From Lineus longissimus (lineage: Eukaryota; Nemertea; Pilidiophora; Heteronemertea; Lineidae), in NCBI RefSeq assembly GCF_910592395.1, contig NC_088310.1, positions 4,409,501-4,473,500 on the forward strand: DNA of 64,000 bases, written 5' to 3'. The notes beneath the pieces are model-generated. The model searched no databases, was not told where the DNA came from, and was given only the letters and a program-made list of their open reading frames with translations. A program made the position numbers and the translations under genes. Positions 11,548-24,600 of this stretch are shown here, in pieces (the stretch's first letter is position 1; each line of letters starts with the position of its first letter).

Positions 11548-12112
11548 GATGGATGATATCCGTCTGCATGACGTAACAGCGGCGAATACTCATTCTTTCA
11601 ATCCAGGAAACTGAGTCGAAGTTGGGAAGGGCTCGTCACACCCGTTGGGAATGTCCCGCGCGAAATCTATCACTGTCCACAGTCCGCGATGTTTAGTCAA
11701 GATAAGCGGGAAGTCAAGAATGAATGGCAGTGTCAACAACACCTCATTGGTAAGCGGCAACCCTGGAAGCAGATGAAGGCTGATATGAGAACAATGACAC
11801 TAAAAGGACGTGGGTGCAATATCTTGTACGGGCGTGTCACTGCTTAATCCATCGAACACCCATTCATAAGAAACAATCAACGTTGATAAATGAGTGGTCA
11901 ACCTGCCTCAGGTCTGTCCAGATATCTGTCATATGGGCTGACCTGAATCCTCAACGTTTTTTTACTGATAAGTGTCTGTCAAATCGCTGTTTACAGCTAC
12001 TGTCACTATCATATAGGACATCGCAGAGAAGTGCGCTGGGTTATCAAAATGCAGATGATGGTGTTGTAAGAAGATGAAGGAGAGGATAAAGAAGAGAAGG
12101 GTCTATGGAACT

Positions 12113-12250
12113 GATGTTGACATCGATTTCCATAAAGCTATTGATTTGGTTTGGCATGATGGACACAGACTCAGATTAAAAAAACTTTTTCTCTTATCAC
12201 ACTCTCTCATCCCTACTAATTGCACGGTTTCTTTTCGACAACTATTATGA
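12113..12250 (+). mobile_element. Reverse-transcriptase relic of a non-LTR retrotransposon
   Basis: The plus frame reads DVDIDFHKAIDLVWHDGH and continues to a stop at 12248. This matches the RT-domain pattern LDFxKAFDxVWHDGL of jockey/CR1-like non-LTR elements. Only about 45 codons remain and no endonuclease or RNase H flanks are visible, so it is a dead fragment. Confidence 0.55.
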
Positions 12251-13675
12251 CACTTGCAGTACTCATTAACTTCTGCATCTTTACCTTATTGTTTCAATGG
12301 CTTCAATCAATTTCATGTCCTCATTATTTTCGTCTGTAAATATGTGTATTATAGTTGCATCGATCTGAGACCGTTTTTGTATATTGTTTTAAGAAACGGG
12401 CGTAATTATTCGCTTGGTCGTAAGATCCCATTCGAACTGTTTAAATTGGACAAACAATGAGTTGGCCACACCATGTTGTCCAATGGTCAGACATCATATT
12501 CCAGCAGCCTTTGCATCAATATTCGCAATTAATGAAACCGTCTTAGATATGTAGAACGAGAGTACATGCTTAAAATGTGATTCGTGCAAAGGATCGAAAT
12601 CTTCTGAGGTCAATGACGACTATTCACCTTTTTTATGACAGGGAAATGTGTTGATGCAAAAATCATGCATCTAGCTTTCGTAGTTTTTGTTTGATATATA
12701 AAATAAAACAGCACGCAAAAATGCGCCATATCCACTCATGAAAATTAGCCACGGACCGTAATGCAATCGAATCTCCCGTCGCAATTAATGAAAATGTGTG
12801 AAGTTAAAAATATGCTTTTATACATGAAAACTATCAACAACACTTTGAATGAAGTATCCATGTACTTACAGCGATATCCGAGCGATAATCCCTCCCGTCA
12901 TCCCTAGTCTTAGTCACTGTCCGTCTGTTGATTCTACACGCAGCGGGTCAATTCGTAATTTCCTTATGTCGGCTTGGGAGATTGACCAAAGTGTAGAACA
13001 TTATAATTTTCCCGTGACACTAATGTTTCCCACGCTGCAGACGTCCGTATAGCTGTTCCTTAAAAGTCACGTCCAGTTTCCATAGCAATTAAAAGATGTT
13101 TGCGATGTTTATTAGCAGGGCATACTAATTTCCTGTTGCAATAGGATTACAAAACTGTCTCCAACAAGATCGAAGGACAAATGCCGTGCTCAGTAGCTCA
13201 TAACGACCTCCTTATGCATGACCGGAACTATTCATATCGATGCTTGAATATTATCGCTGCTTTGGAGAATGAAACTCAAATACACTCACATCGGTTCCGC
13301 CGCGTTGTATTTCTTGTGGGGGTAGGACTAATTGCATCATTGCGAAAATGTTTACTACTCTCTAAGATTGATTGAGACACGAAAACGCACTTTACCTTAG
13401 CCCGGCCCAGCTGCACTTTTACGGCATTTATTGCATTTTTATTCTACCCACGATTAGTTACGAACGGCGTGCCATTTAAGTAAGACTCATCTAGTCAACA
13501 TAATGACATCGTATTTCCTAATGATGATGGTGAAACCGAGAGATGGTTGTAGCCTTTAGTTAATTTGATGCTTCAAAGATCATTCCGATCAACCATATGA
13601 CTGAATTAACAAATACAATAATTACTAATACCTATTTCTCCCATTCTCTCATGAGGATTCCGCTCCCCCCCCCCA

Positions 13676-13902
13676 TCATTTTTGGACTTTGAAAATTTTT
13701 CAGAATTTTGAACTTATGAAAAGTTTGTAAGTCCAAAGAATTTCGAACTGATGAAAATATTCAACTCTGAAAGATGAAAAAATCTCTAAGTCCAAATATT
13801 TTTTTCAGTTGTTTTTTCTGCTCAATCATCACTCATAAATTTTTTTGACTTTGAAAATTTTTCAGAATTTCGAACTGAAAGATGAAAAAATTTCTAAGCC
13901 AC
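13676..13902. repeat. Diverged direct repeats, A/T-rich
   Basis: The block GACTTTGAAAATTTTTCAGA appears at about 13684 and again about 165 bp later. The block GAAAGATGAAAAAATCTCTAAG also occurs twice. The pattern suggests a short duplicated unit of mobile or satellite origin. There is no coding potential. Confidence 0.6.
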
Positions 13903-16495
13903 ACTGAAATATTGGGAACAGCCGAAAACGGTTATACATCAGTATGGCAAGAAAACAGGCCCGCAAACGGTCCATTTTACGTGCACAGGTTGACAATTAT
14001 AAGACTACTTTCGTTACTGAACAATCAATTCATGTTCGAGTGAAAAGACGAAGAGACCTCCCCCGTTATAAGCTCATTATTTCGAGCAATCAACCCATTA
14101 CCAATAGGAAACCATCCCGTTTATGGTTATGATGGCAGTCCTGGCTTAAGGTCTACTTCGTACGTCTAAGAATTTGAAAATTTAACTTGAATTTGAAGAT
14201 GTCTTGTTTTGTAAGTACGTACTGAATATGAATTCAAACAATGTGTAAAATAGAATAAACAATAAAATAAACAATGTTTAAAATGTTAAACAATGTTTAA
14301 CAAAGTTCAAATACTACAAATGCAAGGTTTCGGCAAATTTGCGTGCGATGATAACTACGAACGGCGTTGGCCTTTAAGAATCACATCTACCAATCGGCAT
14401 TGTATCCGTCGGGGGCCGCTACGCATGGTATATACTTCTTTATTAGATAATTCAGGTTGACCTGAAATATCTAAACAGTTTTGTTGGTGTCCTCCAAATA
14501 GCTAGGACGTAGTAAGCCATGCATTTGTAATGAAAATGCAGACCATCTGCAAATATTCAGCATGAAATAAAACGTGGTGTGTTTTAATCCAACAAGGAAC
14601 ACCGCAATAGCACATTTTCGACAATTTTGTACAGTTGTTTTGGCATTTTTGACAGGAAGCGCTTTTTATGTTCCTATCGGCTCACCGAGCAGTAGACAAT
14701 TCAATACTTGCCGAAGAGACCCATCATTGCCTTAGGCCTATCATACTGTTTGGCTTAATAGTATTAAGAGTATGTAAACAGTATATAGGTTATACCTTCT
14801 TTTACCGTCAAGTTTGTTTAACAGTATATTGGACGTCTTGTCTGTCGTGTTGTTGGACTTCGGGTCATCGTAAGTAAACCTTTTATGATACACCAAGATT
14901 TTCTTTTCCAAGACTAACTTGTGGTGCTGAATGTGTTTTACTCTATATTACCATTGACCTTTGTTTCTCATCTGACAAAAGTGGAGTAGTCCCCTTATGC
15001 CCGTCCTCCTCCACGCTCTAAGGTGCTCTGATAACAGCATCAATACTCCAACGAATTCTGTCAGTTTTTCATTTGCGTTTAATTAACTCCGACCAATATT
15101 TCAGAAATTTAGCCCATCGTCTAAAAAAAGTAGGTCGAATACTCGTAATGTCATTTACCGTAATTTGGCACACTCCCGTATGATGGGTGAGATTTCAATT
15201 AGAAAATGGACACTATTCTTTAAGCCAAGAGTTTAATCAGTTCAGTGACCGGTGCCATCAGTTCATTGCCTCACATACATTGTATTTTCCTACCCACGCC
15301 TCAGTTTTTATCACAATCAGCTAAATGACGACTATTTTGGTATACATGTACTTGCCAATCGGGGCGGGGCGGTAAGATTTAGTGAGATATCGCACTTTTT
15401 TACGTGCAGATTTTCGCCGTGCATAAAGTCGAATCGAAATTTTCCAGGGGTTGTCGCCCGAGTTGGCGACAACTCGCAAAACGGGCCTCCATGACTGGTA
15501 ATAGTGGGAATATATCGAGAGAATCATTCAGCGGGCGACAGCTGGAATCATCTGTCTTCTTTCCAACACCTTCTGTCAGTGTTGATGATTTATCATTTTC
15601 TAATTTCGCAGACTTGTCCATGTCTTGCCCTTGAGGCATGTCTGTCTGCTTTTCAAAACGCTCTGTCAATATTGATAATATCCTTTCCTAATAGCAACGT
15701 ACTGTTACCAATATCGATGATGTCTGTGTTTCTAAGGTTCTACAGTTGAACTGACACGTTCAATTTGTTGATCTCACTGACGTAAGTTAAGTCAATAGTC
15801 ATTAATTTTAAATGAGTTGGTTGGTTAGTATACCTGCTAGTGTGACAAGCTTTCTCATATACACTGTATTCTAATTGCAGTTGTGATATGAGAGTAGACA
15901 GCCGATGTTCTCGATCTAAGTAGTACACGCAAACACCAGGTATGATCAAGATTTTTGCCCGAATTTAGCCACCTCACATAACTGAAAACGTTTTTAATTC
16001 AAATTAGAAACTGTCATATTCATTTGCCTTGAACGCTTTTGTTCTTTTGAAATTAATGGTCGTATTCTTTTTCATGGGAGAATGTTTTGTCTGCTGTTGT
16101 TGAGGTTAAGGCTATATTAGCTTAAGGGGTACTTAAAAAGCCAAGGCTTGTCAGCATAGTATCATGTGAAGAAAGAACTAATACTAATGCGAATATTGTA
16201 TTTAGTGTTACAATATTGGCCGAAAGAAATATGACCCCAAGAGGCTATTAAGCTATTAAGCTGTCTAAACCATAGACACGGGATTATTCAATTTAAAATT
16301 GTTTGGTTAACGGCGATAACTGCTTGTTTTGGATATGCATGTGCCAGATATATGTCATCGCGAAGAGCAAATAAGTTATGAAAAATGTCAGAATGATCTT
16401 ATATTTTCTTTCTAGGGATTTGGTGAGAGGGAAACAAGGCTTGCCGCAAATAAAAACAAATTAAATTGTTGACAAATCAAAAAAAGTGAAGTAAG

Positions 16496-17227
16496 ATGAC
16501 TAATAGGGACGAGGTTTTGGCCGAGAAGAATAAAAAGTCCACAGTGCGCGTGCGTCATAAGAACAGGCAGGAACAGAAACTGCTTGACCACAAGTTAGAA
16601 TGCATTGATTATGACAGGCTGAAAAGGGCAGGAATTCTTGACAACGATATCAAGAATATGCAGATACAAGTGTACGGCATAGCTTTAGATGATTGCAGTG
16701 CTACACCAGCAACGAGGCCTACTTCAGACGGGTTTACTGCCGACAGTAGACCGTATTCAGGATTCAGCTCCGGTTTAAGTGAGTTCAGTATGGATATGCC
16801 ATCACGTCCTGACACCTACATGAGCGGAGTGGACTTGGAGTTAGAATTACAGGCTGCCCTCGGAAAGTCCGAAACCATCGACGGATGTAGATTTGGAGCA
16901 TTCGAAGGGTCTTGTAAACATTTTCCCTGCTGTATCCCCGAGACTTACAACAGTTTCAGAGAGTTGGACGCTGATAAAAATCTCTCGCCCCGAGCTCGGC
17001 TCTTGGAGGGCAGAGTTAGGAACCCCACCCCGGAACTTAAGCCGGAAGCGACCAGTATAAAGACAACCATCAGTTCCCGAGAGAGAGCGCTGAAGACGAT
17101 GATAAAGGACATGAAGCAGAGAAACGAAAAAGTGAGACCTTCGGATCGGAATGTTAAATACGGCGCTCCACTTTCACTGAGGAAGCTTTACAAACCTGCG
17201 AGACCAACCTCCTTCGCTGAGGACTGA
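16496..17227 (+). CDS. Unrecognised hydrophilic 243-residue protein
   Basis: A single open frame of 243 residues with no membrane segment or signal peptide. The N-terminal 60 residues are strongly charged and probably helical (KKSTVRVRHKNRQEQKLLDH, then YDRLKRAGILDNDIKNMQ). The middle is Ser/Pro/Thr rich and likely disordered. A short Cys-containing segment (CRFGAFEGSCKHFPCCIPE) follows, and then a basic C-terminus. The length and biased composition argue for a real gene rather than chance. It may have an upstream noncoding exon. I cannot name the family, and neighbours give no functional clue. Confidence 0.6.
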   Translation: MTNRDEVLAEKNKKSTVRVRHKNRQEQKLLDHKLECIDYDRLKRAGILDNDIKNMQIQVYGIALDDCSATPATRPTSDGFTADSRPYSGFSSGLSEFSMDMPSRPDTYMSGVDLELELQAALGKSETIDGCRFGAFEGSCKHFPCCIPETYNSFRELDADKNLSPRARLLEGRVRNPTPELKPEATSIKTTISSRERALKTMIKDMKQRNEKVRPSDRNVKYGAPLSLRKLYKPARPTSFAED

Positions 17228-18664
17228 GTGAACATTGGAATATATTCACAGTGTTGAGAGAACTGTAACTAGGTTGAATAGTGCAATTTCGTCCGGCGTT
17301 GGCGTAGAATATTGCAATTTTCTCACGTCACAGCAATTGGAATCTCGCCCTCGTATTCTTCTCACTTGACTCGATATCGAAAGCATATAGCACAGTTGAC
17401 CAAGTATCGAATGGGACTAAATATCTGTAGTGTTAAAGACTTAAAGGGACAACTTGGGCTTTGTATTGGATTTACCAGACCAGGAGGATACCTCTGCCTA
17501 CCACAATGCGCCACCACCTGCAGTATTGACTAATGCTGATCTCTAATAACGATTGTCGCCAGTGTTGCGAGGCAGTTTTGGACATGGTTTGTGAATATCA
17601 TGCAGGTCGATAGCCACTTTTAGCCAACTCGGATCTGCAGAAATCGTTTTCGAATCTAGCAGTCGGAAAAAATTTAATAATAGGATTTTGTCAATAATCC
17701 AGCTACATGTACTTTGTAATCATGAAAGACAATGTCCCGTTTTGCCCAAGAGAAAAAAAAATAGATATGGAACTGATCTTGTCTTTACACAGTTTGTATG
17801 TTTATGTACTTGTCTATACAGGGTATACTACCAAGTCCACTTTTCTAAGCAAAAATAAAACGGGCACAGCCAAAACAAAATATAGTTTATTTCATTTGTG
17901 TATAGTCCTTAATACGAACAATGAATTCCACGGACGAATTTACGGCTCCAAGGTTACTCAACGTTCCACGTTTTCAGTTGAACACGATCCCTCTCTGAAC
18001 ATCATGTAAACGTTATGGGAAATGAGCACTCGCAATTTCTGTACAGCAAATACATCTGGAGTATAACTGATATTTGAAGTTAGACCCCTTTCATAAATGC
18101 CTTAAATGGCTCGATCACGAAAGTGAAACCAGGTTACAAAATCTATTGTCTCAAATTCCCCTATAAATTCCCGCTGTAGTACAGTAAACTGTCTTATAAC
18201 AAAGAGTTATCAGGGCAAATCTTGATAACATCTACCCAGTGAAACAGCTTTCATGGCGGTCGATAAGCCTTAGGCGGCGAGGACAACTAACCCTAATGAG
18301 CCAATCGAAAGAGATGGTCGCGCGAAATGGATTTCCTTTCACGTGGCGGATGTCGCAGAAATCTTCAAGCTGTTATCAACAATCAGGTAATTTTTTTGCA
18401 ATTGACTTGAATAAATCCAGTAATCGATTGGTATTGAGAACTACTTGGTGTGATTAAGTCCGATGGATAAAATGCCGCCAATCGTTGATGCAGGGTGCTG
18501 GCGCCCTATGATAACGCAAAATCAATACAGAGGCCGATCAATGGGTTCAAAATATTGAGTTTAAAGCTCTGCTTGGGTTAGGCACCAATGATAACGGATT
18601 GCCAAAGATTTCTGCTCTGTCTCAACATTGATGTGATTAAAAGACGACAAGGAGTACGCGCGGA
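17228..18664. other. Intergenic spacer upstream of the channel gene
   Basis: No supported gene. An in-frame TAA at 18638 precedes the channel start codon at 18665. The short segment near 18.25-18.30 kb (GGCGGTCGATAAGCCTTAGG) resembles one near 25.32 kb inside a channel intron and may be a dispersed repeat. Confidence 0.5.
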
Positions 18665-21600
18665 ATGTACCATAGTGCGAGTGATGCGCCCGCGATAAGG
18701 CCGGACTGCGCTACCACAGCTGCGAGTTTCTCCGGTTCTTCTCAAAGTACTTCGAGGTTCAGACGAGGACTGATGAAATCTGCCCGTGTTGGTGAACGAA
18801 GCGACAGTATAGATACCATACTTGAGGAAGATGAGGATAAAACGGAAAAGGAGAAAGAAGTGGTAACTCCGGTGAGTGACAAATCTACCAATACATGTAG
18901 TATCATGAGCATTCCATTCTTTAGTTTCCCCAAAGCAAAACCCCAAGGTACAACCACTGACGAAGACTTTAAGCATTCCTTCCCTTGTATAGGAACGATG
19001 GTTCATTTGAATACCGATTATATAAGGGCGTAGCTCGCTTTCAAGAATACTTCTTTTCCTTCTTCAGGCAAAAGGGGCTGCTACAAGCAAAATGATGGTC
19101 AGTGCTGTGGCGTAAGTAAATTATTTTTTTATGGGCGTAGGCTGGGGATCGGGGGGCGACAAATACCCTTTAAGCGGCATTGTTGAAATGGATCAAGAAA
19201 TTTCTTAAGATGTCATGAAACCTTGAATTTGTTTTTCGAAATCTTGGCATATGATATGCATGATAGTCTTGAACAATGTGTTGTTATCAGGACTTCACTT
19301 TACGTAGGAGTCTTGCATATTATTTCTACTACTCATCGAGCATTTGGCGACTTTCAAAGGTAAAATTCAAAATTTTTGTTTTGCTAGTCGGATGGGCCAA
19401 TTGAAGAGAGCAGCCATAGTGAAGTCGGAATCAGAAGATGGAGAGAAGAGCAAGGAGGCTGAGAAAGAACCGGCGCAAGCGACAGATGACTCAGCGAAAT
19501 CGGTGATGCCGGTTGCGCCGTCTATTGACAAGGCAGAATCGGAAGACGATGAAGAAGACGATGAACTCATGCTCAGTGCTAAGAGGGTGAGTTTGATGAA
19601 CAACCTATATATCAAACAATGTAATGGTATCACCAAGAAGTGTCTTATTATGCTTATTTGTTGTTCTTATGCCTACCGCAAAAATAACAATTATAATTTA
19701 TCGCTTTTCAAGGAAGAAGAAGACACTACTCTGCACTCCAGCGATTTTGTATTCGACCCGGATGGTGATGTTGCTTATTACTGGCTGGTAAGTAACGTAG
19801 GGTTTTGCTTCTCCTTCTTCTTCTTCTTCTTCTTCTTCTTCTTCTTCTTCTTTTTCTTCTTCTACCACAACTATAGTTGTACATTTCTCCTGTCCTCTGG
19901 TACGGCGCCTTGGTTAAGTTACAAGTAGCCTAAACACTTTTGTAAGACAGTGAATACGTCATAGTGAACTGTTTGCTTATAAGCTATCTTGAATCTTGAA
20001 TGGTACTGTGCCTGACCGCGTTTCGAGCTATAAGATGATTTTAAATGAGATTTCGTTATGCGCCTCTATCTTTTCAATGAATATACGGTATATTTTAGCA
20101 ACAATTGAAAAAAGACCTACTGAATTCTTGAATATTATAGTAATCTCATAATTTCCAAAAAGATTTAAGCAAGATTCTGAGGAATAGACGGTGTTTTGAA
20201 AAACTAATTCTACATCAATTCACCGATGTCTTATCACTGCAGTGCATCATAACAGTAGCAGTCATCTATAACTGCTGGATTATCATTCTCCGGATAGGAT
20301 TCACAGAGATGCGAGAAGATGTAAGTGACATAAAATCTTATTTCGTTTAAATCCCATTTATATCGTGACACTTCATCGGGTGTATATCAGACATGAACCA
20401 CTCCTCCAAAGCCGCCTGGCTGGTAGACAGAGCTACTGAAGACATGGTGGTCAACAAAAATGGATGCAATAGCATTCCGCGACGTTACTATTTATAGCTC
20501 ACAAGGTCATTTGAATAAGATAATGATGACGTTTTAGTCACGTGACAGTCGGACATCGACACTTATTTCTACGCATTTGAGCTTATTTCAAAGTCAATTA
20601 TCTTTGACCCTGCATTGTTTTTAGCATGAATGATACCATAGAGTCAGAGAGAGAAATATTCAGAACAATTATGTAGTATTTCCAACACTCGGACATGTGC
20701 CAGATTGAATCTGACTGCCCCAGTTAGAAAGCCTGAATCCATTACGAAACCGCATGTTTGTCCGACATTGCCTGTAATTCAGCGATGGGGAAATAGAGGG
20801 CAGCAGCTGCAGTGACGTCATCTTCGCGGATTGCTATTATATCTCGCAATACTTTTAAATATTGTAATCTGTATAAGATACATGTATAAGTAAAGAATTG
20901 TGTTACCTCTTATGAAAGGGCCAGCCAGCTTTGGCTTATGAGACACTCTTTACTTCCAAACTCCTATCTCTCATGCCAGGCACCTGGCGAGAAGGCAGTT
21001 TGGACCCTATATTTAATAAGCTAGTTGTATATAACACCATCAAACTCCTAGCAGAAAATCCTGACAGAATAACTATAATCTGTGGAAATTCTGGCAAATC
21101 ATACGAATGTGCACTCGGGGCCATCTCTTGGGGCCAATAAATCATAATATAGGCGTTGTGTCACCTTACACGTAACATCACAGAGCACGCCAACAGCATG
21201 TACTCAGATGTCAAAGCCACAACATCGAGAAAAAAACAAGCAGAATATAATTATGAACATGATCGTCAGTACATAGAGTCATATTGAGCCGGAACATTCA
21301 AATCAACAAGTCGTTGCATGGTCGATGCTGAGGATCAAGGGCGGAGTATACAGTCCCCTGGTAATAAATCTCCACCTGTGACCAGAGGGAACACAAACGT
21401 TCTTGATCTGCTTTTCATTCTGTGCACGAATCTTAACATGGCAGCGACTGTTCCTTTGAGCAATGAGACCGGTCTGGATACATCAACTTTGAGAACAGCA
21501 GGCCCCCGCGAGTGTTGGTGGTACAATATCATCGACAACCCGAAAAGTAAGGCTCAAATGCCCGCCTTCATGATCATGGTACCGTTGCAACTATTCGTCT

Positions 21601-24600
21601 CGGTCTCGGGAACCTTCACCAACGGCATCTCCTTTGTGATTCTGGGTCGGGAAATGGATGCTTCCTCGATTCGACTCCTATTCCGTACACTAGCAGTGGT
21701 CGATACATTGGTTCTCCTCGCGTTCCCCTTTCTCTACACGTTTGAAGCCCTCTACAGGTATATGGCTTTCTGGGCCATCGAACCCTATGTCGAGTATTTC
21801 CAATACTACGGAAAATACATTTACGCATTTGCTTGGTGTGTGAACGGCTTGGCAGTACATATCGTGACTATCGTCACAATCGAACGATATATCGCAATTT
21901 GTAAGCCATTACACGCCCCTTCAGTCTGCACAATGCGAAATGCCCGTCTGTCTGTCGCGTTTGCAGCCTGTTTTAACTTCGCACTTCAATATCCTACGAC
22001 CTTCGCAAATACGTTTGGCATGTATTACGGACCCTGTTTTGACAGTTATTCCGACACATGGTTCGCCGACTTCTGGCCAAATGCGTACCAAAGTTTGATA
22101 TTTGAAATATCAATGTACTACATATTCATATCCATAGTCCCCCTGTTACTACTGATTGTCCTGAACGCCCATTTGATCTCATCTTTAAAGAAATCTGCAA
22201 AGCGAGCGTCCCGCTCAAAACAGGACAAAGAATCCACTGAAATAACACGGCGTGTTGTCCTAATCGTCATCATGTTCATGATATTTCAAATGCCAGCCTT
22301 CTTCAGCGACATGTGCCAGAACATCAACGAACGCACGCGCGACGAAACGGGGACATTGTTCAATGAGGAGATGCTAAATGGTTTGAAGATTCCCTGGTAT
22401 TGTTTCACAAGCCTAAACTCCTTTGTCAACTTTTACATCTACATCATAACTGGGAAACGATTCAGGCAGAAGCTCCGTGCAGTTTTCAGTTGCGAGCGAA
22501 GCCAGTAGTTGAAGCAAGCGGCGTATGACAACAGATACTGAAATGACGCGGTTGTCAGGAGCCTGCCGCTGAACAGAAAATGTGGGATAAGAGTTCTGTG
22601 CATCCCCTTTCAGAAGCCGTGCCATAAAGAAATGAAATGAAGTGTATTTTGTTTCTTTATGACTCCACCTTCCATTTACACTGATGTATACTGACTGTTC
22701 ACTTTGATTGTAGGTGCAAACTGTTTCTTTGTCGACGTGTGTCGATCGGCGAAAACGTTTGAACATTTTGAGATGTGGAGGAAGAACTATCTGTACGCTA
22801 CATGAGGTTTCCGCAAGTAGGGTCGTCGGTCCAATCAGATATCCTTATTCTGCATCACTGTGGTCATTGACTAGGAACCAATCAAAAGGCGTCACTGATT
22901 TAGTAAGACTTCCTGTAAAGTTTCTTGCGAGTTGCTTTTATTAAGTCAAAATGGGACACCCCACTGCATCGGAGATTCGGTGCGGAGCATACAATTATAC
23001 TTTTAGGCCAACGTACCTCAAATCCAATGAGGACATTGCAACATTCGTCGCCGCTGTTCCCTTGACTCTTGTTCTAACAGTTATAGGACTGGTGGGAAAT
23101 GGATCATGTTTCATCCTTATTCGAAGGTGGGCGGCACCCTTTCCTGTGGCCCGCTTGCTGACTCAAGCTGTATGTATTTCGGACTCTTTAAACCTTCTCG
23201 CATTCGTCGTGCGTTACACTGTCAGGGAAGTGTACAATGCTTTTGGTGTGTTTCATGATTACATGCAGTTGTATGTCACGTGTTACATCGGCATTGATCT
23301 CCTCAACTGGTGGCTGACAACATTTTCAGTCTACATGGTGGTGATTCTGACAACAGAGAGATACTATTCCGTATGCAAGCAGAAACCAATCTCTACCCAC
23401 AGAGCGTGGATTGCCATGGCCGCTTTAGCCCTGAGCAGTTTCATTTACCATTGCCCTCCTTTGTTCCTCAACGAACCCGCCTATCCCTTTGACCCTTGTG
23501 GCGACAGGTTCAAAGAGCTGCCGGCGGGTTTGGGGATGGACGATGATTGGCTGTACAAGATGGCTTATGGAAAGTTGGCGGTGTATATCTTTTCTTACAT
23601 CGTTCCAATAACAACTATTGGTTTCCTTATCGACGCCACTGGAAAGAATGCGCACGCACCACGTGACAAACAAAATGGAAAGAACAATATGGCCGCCAAT
23701 GAATTGACGAAAAGCATCATGGTTATTGCAATTATTTCAATTGTTTCGAGGGTACCTACCTTTTTGTTCTACGCCTATGATGATTTTCGATACATGAAGG
23801 AAGTGGAACCTTACCTTTATGTTGAACCCGAAACTGTAGTTTGTATCGTTAAGACAACCTTAGTTTTCTCCTTGATAAATACTTCCACAAAATTTTACGT
23901 TTTCGTCATCGTTGGGAAAAGAATTGGGAAGTTTTTTAGTTTTTCTGTGACAGGAATCGCCGAATGAACACTCCGTTCACAGTAACGGCCAATGTCTGTT
24001 AACGCAAAACCGTTTGTTGTCACATAAGTCGTGAAGGATCCAGAAATTTGGTAAAAGGGTGCCGCCACAGCAACCACTTTGCTGCGATCTTGGAAAACGT
24101 GGGAGAAGCATCGACCCTAAAACATAAACAGTTTGACATTCAAGTGCATGTAAATGTACCAAATATATGCGTCTAACGGGCTTAAATTCGACGTAGTTAC
24201 ATGTATTTGCTTCTTGGGGAATAGCGCCCAGTCTTGGAACCACGGGTTCGGCAAGTTGATTTTAGTTACATTTGTTAGTCAGGTTGGGAGGCAGATCTCA
24301 TAAACTTTATTGCATCGATCGCCGACTTAATTATACTTTCAGCCTCTCAACCAGAGGATCTTCTTCTACCTCGACTACGCATGTGATATAGCATATCTCC
24401 TGGACGTTGCTGTCCAACTTCGAACAGCTTTTCTCGAGAACGGTATTCTGGTAGGTCCTTTTACCGGCTTGCTCCTACAGACCAAAATCAAAATCAACAC
24501 GGACCTAAAGCACATAAAAGAAAGGAACAAAGGTGTATCCGTGACATCGTCTATGAGCTCGTTGATGTAGCTTGGGTAGAATTACTGTGAATGGCACTCC

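Larger units (their letters stand above)
11548..16495. other. Long intergenic region, repeats and one RT relic
   Basis: No supported gene. It holds a reverse-transcriptase relic (12113-12250), direct repeats (13676-13902), an AT-rich stretch near 14.2-14.3 kb and a short perfect hairpin near 15.46 kb. Open frames of 60-90 codons here have no domain features. A possible 3' splice acceptor (TTTCTAG ending about 16415) could define a 5' UTR exon for the next gene. Confidence 0.6.

Noticed and set aside
20931-21140. 69-codon frame in the channel intron
   Set aside because: No recognisable domain, with a similar-length antisense frame. Possibly transposon debris but not demonstrable.
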